Shown here piece after piece: positions 25,999 to 38,572 of a DNA stretch of 64,000 bases. Location: positions 2,598,501 to 2,662,500 of the forward strand of contig JAPTOF010000006.1 in NCBI GenBank assembly GCA_028554755.1, given 5' to 3'. The DNA is from Cordia subcordata (taxonomy: Eukaryota > Streptophyta > Magnoliopsida > Boraginales > Cordiaceae). Every line of letters starts with the position of its first letter. Positions within the stretch are counted from its first letter, which is position 1. The notes under the pieces are model-generated. The model did not search any database, was not told the origin of the DNA, and worked only from the letters and a program-made list of their open reading frames with translations. The translations under genes and the position numbers were made by a program.

Positions 25999-28900
25999 AT
26001 GGCGTCAGCAGATCGTAAGCAAAAGATTGTTTCTGCTCTCTGTAAACACCTCTCTGTTGATGAAGTAAGTATTATTTATTAATTTTCAGTAGTCGCAATT
26101 TTATTTATCAAATTTTTTTTTGAATTAATTAGGAGCTAGTAAATTTTACTTCATTTTGCATCAGTTTTATTTTTAACTTTTCCAGAAAATCTTTTCGAGC
26201 AATTTGGATAGTGATTTGAAGAGCTTATGCACAAGCATTTTGAAGTCATCTGAAGGTCTCGTGAACAATGACCAGGTAAAATCGTAGATAAAATTTCGCA
26301 GTGTGGACGTTTGCGCTCTTCAACGTTATGTCCTAGCCTTTAACTATGCCTCCTTTTTTGTTTCAATTATATGTTTTGATAATGTTAATCCTTACAATGT
26401 GAAGGAAATTTCAATTCATTTTGATATGAGAAGTGAAAATTTGGTGGCAGTTAATGAAATGAATAGCATTTGCAGAGAATTTTCTCGTAGATGGTTTTAA
26501 GTATATATGTTTTGGTAACGTTAATGCTCAACGTGAAGAAATATTCAATTCATTTTGATATGAGAACTGAAAATCTTGTGGCAGTTGATGAAATGGATAG
26601 CGTTTGCGGAGAATTTTCTCATAGATGGCTCAGCAAGCACGAAGTGCCTTGGCGAGTTGAATGAAGACTTACTAACAAAGTCTGTTCTCTTGGGCAATGG
26701 ATTAAAGCCATCTGTAGCTGATGTAATTGTCTTCTCAGCAGTTCATGCATCTGTGGTATGCGTCCTTCTTTCTTCATTTGTTCTGAATTAGAATGGCTTG
26801 TGGAACATGCAATTTTTTCTTTTTTCTTTTGCATAGAATTTGGTTCTGAATGTGGAATTCGAAGAACTTTGAGTTGATTTTCTTGAGATTTTGATTTTAA
26901 GCTACATGGACTAGTTCACACATTTATTATGAAACATGTGGGGCGTTATATTATTTTACTTGGAGTTTTGTGTTCATTTATTATATTCTAATTATTCTCA
27001 AATGGTCTATAATTTCCAGATTGGTCTCCCAGCTAGTAATAGGGACAAATTTCCACATTTGATGAGATGGATGGACTACATTCAGGTATGTGAGCTGCTG
27101 CTTTATTGTTAGCATTATTACTTTTCTGTGGCAAATGTGCCGAAGCCATTTCCCGTCTGACAAGATGAAGGGGGGGAAAGTGGAAGTAAAGAATGGTAAC
27201 ATAGAGGAAAATCCTCTATTTCATGGTTACACAAGACATAAGGTTGAAAATTTTGAAGCTGAGGATTAATTGCAGACAGTGACCCATGAAAGACTATATG
27301 GAGCGTAACCATTCCACAACATCTGCCTAAAGAAGTGAAAAAGTATAATTATATCATTGTCTTAAGATTAACTTCTTCCAGAAGCAGCTATCATCTAGTG
27401 CTAATGTTTTTGTAGTTTAAAATTAGTGGAAATTTTGAGTCAATAGGTTGCATGTTTTACATTTTTTATTTTTTGCTTTTCTTGGGGGGAGGTGTTTGGT
27501 GGTGACAGAATTGTGTTTGACTTGCTTCATGTGTGAATATTGCTAAAATTCTTGCTGATGCCATGCTTAGCTTTTTCAGCTACTTACTAATTTATAGCCT
27601 AGCAAAAGGATAAAGGAATTGAGTTATTATAAGTTCTCAGAGGTTTCTGAACTCTTAATTGTCTATGTCTTGTGCAGAACAAGGAAAATGTCGGGCAACT
27701 ATTTGAAAAGATCTTGCTGCAGAAGGTCCAGTTTGAGCCACTTGTGAGTAAATTTCTAGAATGCTTATTGTTGCAAATGAAATACAGCACAACCACCACC
27801 TAGTTCTGCATTTCACATACAACTGACAGTTGATTGTCATCCCTTAAAGTATTTCTGTGGCAATCTTCTAATTGCTGCTTACAGACCTGCAGCAGCAACA
27901 ACTGAAGGCCCTGGAATGTTATTTTTATTGTCAATGGCAGAATAATTAATCATTCTCCATTAGTCACAAATAAGTAATAAGTAATTACTGTATAATGCAT
28001 ATAAATCCAGAGAAGTTGTCAGTTCTCTTATTGAAATGCATTTATGGGGTGAATTTCATGCTTCCCATAACTTTGAGCATTGGTGCTTTGGTGTTTGATC
28101 CAGGTAATAAAGAGTGTAAAGAAAGTTGAACCAGATTCAAATGCAAAGAAAAATGTCCAGGAGAAGAAAGTGGCCAGTGCCCCAGAGGCAGATGTGAAAG
28201 GACAGAAAAGTTCCGAATCAGTATGTTCCTTATCATTATTTCTGGCCTTCTGGGGCTTTCTATTGTATTACTCTTGATAACACATGCAAAGTCTTTGTAT
28301 TTCTTTTTGCCCTATACACATTCCAATAGAAACTTGGTGATAATGAGAGCAGATGTGAAAGGACAGAAAAGTTCCGAATCAGTGTGTTCCTTATCATAAT
28401 TTCTGGCCTTTCTGGGGCTCTATATTGTATTACTCTTGATAACACATGCAAAGTCTTTGTATTTCTTTTTGCCCTATACGCATTCCAATAGAAACTTGGT
28501 GATAATGAGAGTCAATGTGAGGTGCACAAGCATCCATGTGCAAGGGCAGTTGTTGCAAGGGTTGGATGAACCTTGCACCAGCTATATTACTATAGAAAGA
28601 AAAACCTTCATCTAATCTAATTTGTAGGTTAATTTTCTGATGACTTTCCCAAGCAATAGATTATTTAAGAATGTCCTTATTAACGATCTGAAACTCTTCC
28701 ACTTCCTCTAACATTCTTGCTATGGATCCCCTTTTTATTTGTCTTTTCCTTTTGCAGAGACTGTAATCATTAGCTAAAAATAACAAGGAGTATAAAAATA
28801 GCATAGGTGTCAAAAATTTCTAGCTGAATAAGTTTCATGTGCTTCTTAGTTGTATGATTGCATGTATTACATAGTCATAATTCTAGGCATCTAGCTTATA

Positions 28901-31853
28901 CTCTGTTCTTTTCCCTGTGTCATTTGCTGTATGCTGTTACATTCTATGCACTATCAGTTCTAGCTCTAGGTTCTTGTATTATACACTACAGAATTAGGAA
29001 AAGACATATCTTGGATATAGGTGCTCTTATTTTCTCCAGAGAGGAACCCTTGGTAAAACCAATAGCTGACCAGAACTAGGGAAAGACGTGCAGCTCATGA
29101 CATCTTGGTTTTCCTTTTTTTTTTCCCTCTCTCCACTGAGTTGTACCAATTATGTGCTCAAATTCTCAATATTGACTCGATGAGAAACTAATGTCATGTG
29201 ATTGAAATTAAGGAGAAAATTTTCATATTATCAGAAATCTTGATTTTCCCTTATCATGCTCTTTTCTAAGGATGGATGAAGCCTTTTCTTTTCTTTCCTT
29301 TTTTTTTTTTTCCCCGAAAAAGTAGTGGAATTTGTAATCTTGATAACTCAGTTGACAGTAACAGCTTCTGCTTTGTTTCTTTAAAATGTAAAGAAAAAGG
29401 GTGCAGGGGATAAACAAGCAACTGCAGACGCAAAGAAAGTGCCTGAAAAAGGAGTCGATGAAAAAGATAAAGATCTTAGCGTTAGTTTGCTCAAAATTCA
29501 GATTGGTCTTATCCGTAAAGCATATAAACATCCCTCAGCTGACAGGTAAAGCTTTTGCTATCTTGCATTACCTGCTCTCACTTTGATTTTTTATCTTTCC
29601 TTATCTTTCTGAGTTTGAGAAGAATATTGCTAGCTACTGGTAAATGATCCATTAATGTTGGTAAGGCTTTGATACGTGTTAATGATAGAGCCTGACTGTC
29701 TTTTCTGTTTTTCTTTTTTCCCCCTTTCCCTCTGAATTTATGACAGTTTACTGGTTGAGGAGATTGATGTTGGAGAAGTGAAACATCGGCAAGTAGTCAG
29801 TGGTTTAGCAAAATATTGTACCCTTGAACAGTTGACGGTATAGATGCTATATTTGTTTATCTATATACATACCTGTTTTAGAAGGCATACATTTGTTTCA
29901 TGAGTTTAAAATTGTAAGATGTATAACCTCATCTAATTTATCTTATTTTCGGATGCTTTTTTAGTTCCTTATTTTCCTGTCTGGATGTGTCTTGCAGAAT
30001 CGCCTTGTGGTCCTAGTAACAAATGTAAAACCAGGAAAGTTGCGCGATGTGCTGTCAGAGGGACTGGTAAATTTTTGCCTTTCATTGCATCATCTGTTGG
30101 GATTATATGGTTTATTATTTATTAGTGATAGCCTAACTAGAAATTGATAAATACGTGCCTCAAGGTCGTAATTCACATAGCATCAAGTAGTTGTAAGTCC
30201 TCTTTGCTTTTACTATTGTTGGTTGACTCATAAAAAATCTTCTAACTTTTGAAGATAGCACATCTTCATCTATATTATTGTATTCTTGCACTGTGCTAAG
30301 GTAGTTAAGATTAAAACTGGAGTCTCACTGGTCTTCAGTTTAAAGGTCTTTAAATGTGCTTATATATATAGTGCTCTCTGCCAGTCTTAAACATTTTTAA
30401 TCAATCAACTGCAAACTACTACTCTTCTTTCGCAGCCTACTTATATGGTGGTTATACTATATTCAGGTGCTATGTGCTTCGGATAAAGACAAGAATCTGG
30501 TGGAGCCCTTGATTGCACCTGATGGGGCCAAAATTGGTGAATGTGTCACATTTTCTGGGTATGTACTTGCAATAAAAATTCACCGGAGCTTACTTGGAGG
30601 AGTAAAATCAGTAAATGTACAAGTCCATAGTATGAGTTGTAGTTTACTTTTTTCCTCTTATCCTGAACTTTTAGTTAAAACTTTAAATCTTGGTATGCTG
30701 GATTACTCTTAGGCAATTTGTTTTATTTGGCCTATAGATATTTTCTGTACACTGCCAATCTTTTGGCTAGAGTTCTGCAGCTGTACCTGTCAGTCTGCCC
30801 TTCTCTTCCTCCATTTGTGGTACTCTAGTGCTATATGGGAAAAGATGCAAAATATTAATCGTCTCTTCTAGTGGAAAGCTGTTCTTTTAATCAGATTGTT
30901 CTCCATTCGTTGTCTGCACATCTGTAATGAGTATAATTGACCTCTAAGTTACATGGTTGTGCCAAAATAAGTTACTTATAGGTCCATTAGAGACATATAT
31001 TCTGTCTTTCTTTTAAAATTATAGTTGATCGCTTGAAAGAGAGTCAGATGTGTTTGTATTAATAATCTAATCTAAGTGGGTTTCGTCCGCAAAATTGAAT
31101 GACAAAGTGGGAAGTGCTAGTTTTGTTTATGTCAAGTTTTTCTGTGATATGGAGAATTGAAGAGTATGAATTGTTATCATTGCTCTTTGTACGAGTTCCT
31201 ATTGAGGTTTACTTAGACAAACTACTTGCTGAATGTTCCACCAGGCATGAAGGGAAGCCAGAAGATGTTCTGAACCCCAAAAAGAAACAGTTGGATAAGA
31301 TAAGTGAGGTACATCACCCCTTCCCAACTTGTATAATGTGTCTATATTCCATTGTAAAAGTTCCAGAAATGCAGTTGCCTTTATAGCCTATTGTCATCAC
31401 TGATTTGATTGTTTTTGGCTCCTTGCTATAATGTCAGAAATGGTAGAATCAAGGCCAGCTACTTGATAGATGGAATTAACAGTTTTCATTTTATTAATAA
31501 AGGAAAACCATACTATTATACGTATATCTGGTTTAGGGGAGGTACAAGTCTGATATCAAGTTTCAAGAATGTAAACTCGCGAAACGATACTACCGTGTTT
31601 GTCTATGTTAGGCGTCATATCAAGAGCATAGATTTTGAATGAGAGGCCACATAGTGTCACCACTAACATTCTTGGCCACTCTTTACCCCAGTTGTTCTTG
31701 TAATAATTTCAAATATTGTGTGAAGAATGATCCTTTTTTTGGGTGCAGCATCTTTTCACCAATGATAAGGGAGTGGCCACATTCAAGGGGATCCCATTTA
31801 TGACTTCTGCCGGGCCTTGCACGTCTTCCATTCCTAACGGAAACATCAAGTGA
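25999..31853 (+). CDS. tRNA-binding OB-fold protein, AIMP1/Arc1p/EMAPII-like
   Basis: Cytosolic tRNA-binding accessory protein of the multisynthetase-complex type. Twelve exons: 25999-26064, 26186-26275, 26585-26755, 27020-27085, 27678-27743, 28104-28220, 29394-29545, 29747-29837, 29998-30066, 30467-30558, 31245-31308, 31749-31853; 382 residues. Residues 1-155 resemble the GST-C-like interaction domain of Arc1p/AIMP proteins (ASADRKQKIVSALCKHL; PHLMRWMDYIQ). 156-220 is a Lys/Glu/Ala-rich linker. 222-382 is the tRNA-binding EMAPII domain (KIQIGLIRKAYKHPSADSL, LVTNVKPGKLRDVLSEG, VLCASDKD, HEGKPEDVLNPKKKQLDKI, LFTNDKGVATFKG). Exon 7 uses the acceptor TAAAG|AAA, chosen because it alone preserves phase; it is a weak site. 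Closest Arabidopsis relative by memory: At2g40660. The gene carries two intragenic tandem duplications, listed separately. Confidence 0.88.
26369..26631 (+). repeat. tandem duplication creating a decoy start of exon 3
   Basis: Copies at 26369-26497 and 26505-26631 (offset 136 bp) share ATATGTTTTG, TTCAATTCATTTTGATATGAGAA and the intron/exon junction GTGGCAG|TT(A/G)ATGAAATG. The second copy holds the real exon 3 acceptor (26583-26584). The first has an equally good GGCAG acceptor, but the frame runs TTA ATG AAA TGA, a stop at codon four. Confidence 0.85.
28189..28511 (+). repeat. tandem duplication of the exon 6 end and its donor
   Basis: Copies at 28189-28348 and 28349-28511 (160 bp unit), nearly identical, each starting GCAGATGTGAAAGGACAG and ending GGTGATAATGAGAG. 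The first includes the last 32 bp of exon 6 and its donor CA|GTATGT. The second carries the same exon fragment with CA|GTGTGT inside the following intron. High similarity suggests a recent event. Confidence 0.9.
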
Positions 31854-34595
31854 TGAACAGGATTAAAATACGCCCTACATTCCAAATTGAAGCATTTAGT
31901 AACATGAACAACGTTAAAATGCACTTGATCAATTTTCCAGTATGCAGCCTCTTGCCTGGTGATTTTCTGTCAGAAGTGAACAGAGTCTGGATAATGGAAA
32001 ACATAAGGGACAACATTGACGTTCACACTGCAGTTTTCCTCCTAAGCTGCAAGGGCTGTATAGAGTTGCTTGATTAATGTTTGTACAAACATAGTCTTGA
32101 CTTGTAATTCTTCATTGGAGAATGACTTTGGAAAATGATTTTGCGCTTAATCATATGTTAGCGGATCTTTTCTGGGCTTGAGATATTACAAATCCTGTTT
32201 ATGATCAATTTATTATATCTAAATCACCTGTATGATATGATTTATTGGAACCTTTTCTTTTTTTAAATTGCAAAAACCATACTGGTATGGCCGCGGATCT
32301 TGGCGGCTTTCGTACATTAACAAATGAATTGGAATCCTTTTATTAATGAGGGAGTAGCAACCAGTATCTATCTAGATCTATTCAAATTTAACAAAATTTG
32401 GGAAAAAAATTCCGTAGAGTCAGACTAGTCAACTTATTGCAAATAGAGCCTCTTAATGTCCCGAGGATCATAATTATATTTGCTTCATAATTAGTGGCTC
32501 ACACTTAAGGGAAGTTAATAATTGTACAAATTAGTCGTTGAGTTTTGGCCTTTGCATCTTCATTAGACTTACAATTTTATTTGAGATTTTGGCGCAACTC
32601 TAGGAACTCTTGGAGAGGGATTTTGGAGGAGTTTGTTCTCCCGAGAAGGATAATCATATAATTAGCATTAATATTGGCCACCAACAAAAGAAAAAAAAAA
32701 GAAAAGAAAAGTTAGTAGCCAGCTCTTGAGTTATAATAATTAGGAAAAAAACAATTATGATCAAGGTTTTAATAAGCGCAGATCCCCAAGAAATCTTGCT
32801 TCATGTGCCGTTCGACAATATCCATCATGAGAACATAACAAAGATTAGATTTGTTGTATACGCTTTAAGATAGATATATAGAAGATCATCCCCAGATTCG
32901 TAATATCCATTACGCATCTTCCTGATGGGAACAAGACCCTTGTACTATGTTGACTTCTATATGCCAAGACAAAATCATTACCCCCACGCTTACACTTTAC
33001 AATGTTTGCCCATTCTACACGTCTAATCTTGCTTCAATAGTTCGGGATAAATGCACTGGTGTTTCGTGTGATTTGTTTAAAATATACCGATGCATCACTT
33101 GTTTCAAGAATAGTTAAAAACCTTCCCGTGATTTTTAATTTTTTATTTTTATAATATATCATATCAATATAAACCTTCGAGCAAGACCTATCGCAAGTTT
33201 AAAAAGAATCGATTTGAAGTATTAATTAAACTCTCAACAGCCGAATTGTTGTAGCTTTGGATTCTCTCGAATAAGCTTAAAAGAGTATTTACAGGAAGAA
33301 TAATAAAGAGTTTCTTCTGGACTAGTTCTGAAAGTTCCAACTGAATTGAGCTGACGAAAATTGAGAATTTTGGTGCAAAAGCTTTTTCTTGAAAACCCAT
33401 CACGACAAAAAATCATCCCAAGACGGCGAATCCAATATCCGCTATCATTATGTTTACATCCCCCGTGGGCGAGAAAGCAGATTCATGTCGTGTGTAAAAC
33501 AAACTAAAAAGGTCAGAGATAATGATTTCTCGGCAAGAAAAGAATGAATCATCTTGAAAGCCGATGGCCCCAAGAAATGCTAGAGAACCCGCCATAGAAA
33601 TGAAAGCACACGAGAGGAATCACAAAACATGACAAGCCAACAGGAGTCTATATGTTTCACGTGCAGAAAGAATTTCATTAATTCTCATTCCCAAGGTGCC
33701 CCAATTGTAAAAATTGAGGTGGAATGCAGTTCATAACTTGAATTTAATCCCTGTCTCTACTTCGGATAAATACCCTCAACTTACCTGGTACTCAATTCTC
33801 TTGTTACGAAAAAAATTCATTAATTCTCTGTTCCTAAACTTGCAAGAATTACGTTTGACATGTCTTATGGGTTCACAAACTATTCATATCTTTTTGTTAT
33901 AGTTTTTCCCTTCAAAAGTAAAATAGTCAGACAATAACTTATCATGACTAAAAGTAACCCTTTATGTGTTGTTAGATGACAAAATTTGTAATATAAATAT
34001 AAATTTAAAATTTCACTTTACAAATCTTGAATTGGTCATGCCCCAGGCGAACCCAAAATTGGCATGGGTTGCATGCACCTCATCCTTAAAAAATGGGGGC
34101 ATGGTATAATATAATCTTCCCATAATTCACCTCGCAATTTTTATCGTTTTATCATTGCTGGGGGATATGGGATATCATAATGTGCAAAACAAAAGGTCGG
34201 AAAAATTGATTATGTTTGTTGCGGAACATAAATTAAAATGATTTTCGGCTTGGTTGTTGAAGATCAATATTAGTAGAAATTAAAATTGCTAGCTGGTTCC
34301 TGGAAGCAAACAAGCAATAATTATACATATGTTCCACTACATTCGAATTTTAAATTTGGAGTACTTATTATCAAATCGCAGGAGCTATGGTACAATAAAT
34401 TTACATTACTAAATGCTTGTGGTCTGACATATGGGGCTTGGTTAAGATTTAAGAGATCTTTTGATTCTCGTAATATTACAACATCATACATAACATAATA
34501 TTTTAAGAGAAAAATCTAATAATATAAACTATTTAGAGCTTGTATTTTGGTTAAGAGATCTCGATTCTTGTAATATTATACTGTTATATATAACC
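31854..34595. other. spacer, no gene supported
   Basis: 31854 to about 32230 is probably the 3' untranslated region of the OB-fold gene. 33188-33595 is less AT-rich and has a 60-codon ATG-started frame on the - strand (33595-33413, beginning MAGSLAFLGAIGFQDD) followed by a second frame (33403-33188). I do not recognise either and cannot join them by splicing with confidence. Confidence 0.4.
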
Positions 34596-34931
34596 CTAGT
34601 GTGACACCACCCGTGCGATGCATGGGAAGTAACATATGTGATTGGATGTATTAAAGTTATAGAATTTTTGCATATTATTAAATAGTTATTAAAACAATTA
34701 TATACTATAGATTAATAAAACAATGATGATATATATAGAAAAATGATATAATATTAATTAAATTAAAATGTTTAATACGTGAATGGAATTAAATAAATGA
34801 TGAAAAATAAAAAATAACCTAAGAATGGACATATTTAATTAATTAATAAGTAATTATGGAAAGCTTGTCATATAAAGTGCCACTTGACAGTATGAAATTA
34901 CAACTTATTTTACTTTATTATATAGTATAGA
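34596..34931 (-). mobile_element. short non-autonomous Helitron-like element
   Basis: On the - strand it begins A|TCTATACTATATAATAAAG (34931) and ends with a GC-rich hairpin CCCATGCATCGCACGGG, then TGGTGTCACA and CTAG (34596). A 5' TC, a 3' hairpin about 10 bp from CTRR and insertion after A are Helitron hallmarks. The base after CTAG is G, not the expected T, so one flank deviates. 336 bp, no coding capacity. Confidence 0.6.
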
Positions 34932-35547
34932 TTTTAAGAGAAAACTCTAATAGTATGAACGATTTAAGGCCTCCATGTAGAGAATGCAGTAGTTTTTAAT
35001 TTGTGGGACATGAATCACTCTTAATAGAAGGAGATCACGATAAAAGATTATATCGATATCAGATTTTTGTCCAAATTATACAATTCTCTTCCTTTCGACC
35101 TTCCTCCTTAATAAGTTAAAATTCGAGAGAGATATGTATTTTTCCCAGAAAAAGAAAAGAGAAATTAAGATACTCTGAGTTAAACTAAGAAAACAAAAGG
35201 TCTAGTAGGCCTTATACTCTAACATAATTTTAATATTCTCATAAAGAAAACAAATCAATTCAAATAATTGTTTATTAACCTGGATCGAGTCATGATAATT
35301 TTCCTATTCTTATATATACATGCATAAAATTATAGCATGTAAATCCAAAATTGTGCCCCGCAATAAGAAATAGATGTTCTCAATTTAAAGAAAACTAATT
35401 CGAAGAAAAGTTCCATTAGTTGTTCTTCTCTCTCTCTCTCTTTTTTTTTTTTGTTGGCTAAGGAAAAACTCTATTAGCTCGATCTTACATTAAAGGCAAC
35501 CAAGTGTTATCCTACTAGGTGAGTTCGAGTTATTAAGAGTTTATTAT

Positions 35548-35551
<4 letters not shown>
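34932..35551. other. spacer upstream of the response regulator
   Basis: AT-rich with a (CT)n/T run at about 35426-35450. No gene is seen. Confidence 0.4.

Positions 35552-35600
<49 letters not shown>
35552..35600. repeat. (AT)n microsatellite
   Basis: About 24 uninterrupted AT units, 412 bp before the response-regulator start codon, hence within its likely promoter. Confidence 0.95.
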
Positions 35601-35602
<2 letters not shown>

Positions 35603-35879
35603 AAAACATAGAAAGAAATGAGTGAGGTGGAGGGAAAATCTGGTGAAGCAGTGGGAAGATACTGATACATAATGGATACTGTAAATAATATTAGAGAGAG
35701 CGAGATTTAGAGGATACGGTGTGGTGTAGACTAGACTATGCAATCGAATCGAGAGAGAACTTAAAAAGGATCACGAAATATCTGTGACCTCCCTTTTGAA
35801 TTTATCATCCCTGCCCTCATCCTTTTATATCTTTTTTTTCTCTCTTATAATTAAGAAATATTCTCAACGTCTTCTCCCT

Positions 35880-35887
35880 TTAAATAC
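35880..35887 (+). promoter_or_regulatory. probable TATA box of the response regulator
   Basis: TTTAAATA at about 125 bp before the ATG at 36012; transcription would start near 35910, leaving a leader of about 100 nt. Supported by sequence and spacing only. Confidence 0.35.
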
Positions 35888-36011
35888 CCACCAACCACAT
35901 TGCCACTTTGCATGCACACACACATTTCGTTTGCGATTTTCTTTTTAACAAACGTGCCTATTTTTTCTCGTCTTCATATTCACACCCTTGAAGAAAAAGC
36001 AGGAGAAATTA

Positions 36012-37448
36012 ATGGAAGTTGCTTCTTCTTCTTCTGCTTCAACAAGAGCAATAATGGCGGATCATGCAGGAGACGAACCTCATGTTCTAGTGGTTGACGA
36101 TAATCTTCTTGATCGTAAACTTGTCGAGAAGTTACTGAAAAAGTCATCTTGCAGAGGTATTATTTTACACTCGAAAAGTTACATATAATCTCTCTTTTGA
36201 TTCTGCTGCATCGTAACATTATAATGTTACGAGGGATCCGAGCCTCAAAGAGGAGAGGTTTGAAGCGACCACCTAGTTTTGCAATTTTCGGATATTGTTG
36301 TGTGTCTTGACTGAAGTAGATTGTACAGGTTATACGTTATAACACGTGAAAGGTTACATGTAGTCTCTCTTTTGATTCTGCTGCATGATTTTTGTCACAT
36401 CATATCATAACGTTATAATGTTACAAAGACCCAAGCCCGAAGAGAAAAAGTTTGAAGAGAACTCGTTACATTAATTATAGTAGCCAAAATCTGGCCGCGA
36501 CTTAGAATGAGAAAATGGAATATTAATTAATCCGTGCGCCAATTTGCTGCATATATATATGTACATAGGGCCGGCAGTTTATTTCTAATTAATGATACGA
36601 TTTTGCTTCCAGTGACTACTGCAGAAAATGGGTTGAGGGCGCTGGAATTGTTTGGCTTGGGAGGTGATCAACAAAGCCCTTTGAACGCCAATGTAGGTGA
36701 AGAGGCCTGTATTTTATTTCTTGATCTGATCAAAATTTTATGACTCGCGCACTTGTAGTTTTCTTGATAAAATTATGAAAGATGTTACGCTAGAAATATT
36801 CTTGTTATTGGTTCGGCTCATATTCCACAAAAAGTATAACTTGCTCTGATATATCTGAATAAATTATATATTCACAGTTTCTTTGCTTATACCTTGGCTG
36901 CAGGGTTCGAAGGTGAATTTGATAATTACGGATTATTGTATGCCAGGAATGACAGGTTACGAGCTACTGCAGAAAATTAAGGTATTCAAGACTTTTATTC
37001 GTAGACTTCAATTAGTACATTTCATGATTTTTATACGTATAATTCTGAAACCAGTGCAAGTCTTTACTTTGTACCTCATTCAATAGCAATTTCAAGTACT
37101 TTTACTGAATGTTAGTTTCTTTCCGATGCAGCAATCCTCTACCATGAAGGATGTTCCTGTGGTTATAATGTCGTCCGAAAATGTTCCAACTCGAATTAGC
37201 AAGTAATTACTAGTCCTCCTCTTCCCTACTCCTTTTTCACCATGAAATTTTCTGGTATAACGAGAGTTTTGTGAGCCCAAAATGTAACAAGAGTTTCATA
37301 GGTTGAGCTTAGTTTTATGAGTCCTAACCGATTCAAATAAATGCGCAGGTGCTTGAAAGAAGGAGCCCAAATGTTCATGTTAAAGCCTCTAAAACACTCA
37401 GACGTGAAGAGATTGAGATGCCAATTGATGCAATGCCACAGCTTATAG
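36012..37448 (+). CDS. type-A cytokinin response regulator (ARR16/ARR17-like)
   Basis: Receiver-only protein of two-component cytokinin signalling; type-A members act as primary-response, negative-feedback regulators. Exons 36012-36156, 36613-36692, 36904-36981, 37132-37202, 37349-37448; five exons, 157 residues, all junctions GT-AG and in phase. The receiver domain spans about 23-150: Asp pair D29-D30 (VLVVDDN), phospho-acceptor D85 ([17 protein letters not shown]), S/T switch region VVIMSSEN at about 112-119, and conserved Lys 137 (MFMLKPL). There is no GARP/Myb DNA-binding region, so it is not type-B, and the C-terminal tail is very short, as in ARR16/17. A second in-frame ATG is codon 15. 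By memory, Arabidopsis ARR16 is beside the OB-fold gene and ARR17 beside IRK, matching both neighbours here. Confidence 0.93.
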
Positions 37449-38572
37449 CAACTGCTTAAACATATGTGGATTTGATAAGGGAAAGTGATCACATTCTAAT
37501 CAAGAGAAGTTCATCTCATGCAGAGTCTTCACACCCTAATACAGTCTATTTGTAGATCAAATTTGCTTTTTTTAGCCCACAATTTCTTACCTTTTAACCC
37601 CATAGACAAATTTACAATTGGAAAAAGATGATTGTTTCGTTTCATTTTAGAAATTTTTGCCAGAAAAACTTTCTTTTCATCTAATAGAACCCAAAGCCTT
37701 GTGTCTACACAAAGTAGAGATGATGCCATCAGCATCAAAAGCTAGAGCTAGAACGTTCTAGTGATGAACTTTTCTTCTGTCCTTTTTCCAATTTTAGCAG
37801 TTTAATGCTTTCAGTTTTCTACTTTATACATAGGCGCCATTAACAAATTGATTGGTTTGTGATAAATTCAATGCTAATTGGAGCTTAAAATTTATGAGAA
37901 AACTATGGTTCAACCACCAAGCGTTTATTAGTTATAACCTTCCCCAGATTGCTATTTTAAAGAGAGATTTCCTACTCATTTATGCTAGTTATCTCGTTTG
38001 ATTTGTAGGGAGGTATGTCACGTCTTATACTTGTATTCTTTCAATAAACGTGTAATATTTTAAAAAATATAAATTAATAATTTTTTAAATTGTTGTACTC
38101 CTTCGATGAACGTGTAGCATTTTAAAAAAGGTGCAAAAATAATTTCTGAGATATATTGGTGCCATAAGCCAGCGTCCAACTGTCTGGCACATCACTGATG
38201 TTTAGAAGACGTCTCTATAAATGGACCACCTAAATATGACAAAAATCTTCATTAAATTGGGCCAGAAATTGAAATCAATTGCAAACACATAAATGCCGAT
38301 TTTGGAAGCCATCGATTTGTGGTCGCAGATGTTCGAAGATCTATCTCTTCTTTCATATTCTTTTTTCGTACCACCTTGTTTCACATCGATAAAATTTATA
38401 TTTAATGTATAAAAATTTAAGAGCTTGCCATTACAATCTTCACAGTAACCAAAGCAAAAAATAGAATGTAAATTGATCCTTTACATTACAAGAAATCACA
38501 GACTTCCTTCAATCAAATGCAACAATTTGTGTGCCAAAAAAAAAAAAAAAAGAAAGAAAGAAATAATTCAGA
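37449..38572. other. spacer between convergent genes, no gene seen
   Basis: Contains the 3' flanks of the response regulator (+) and the His/Cys-rich gene (-). The 69-codon frame at 37529-37738 (-) shows no homology. 38091-38160 repeats the phrase CAATAAACGTGTAATATTTTAAAAAA / GATGAACGTGTAGCATTTTAAAAAA seen at 38041-38070, a diverged tandem repeat. Confidence 0.4.

Noticed and set aside
29394..29406. Alternative exon 7 acceptor GTGCAG at 29405-29406 in the OB-fold gene
   Set aside because: It looks stronger than TAAAG|AAA but would break the phase with exon 6 (ends in phase 0), so the upstream site was used.
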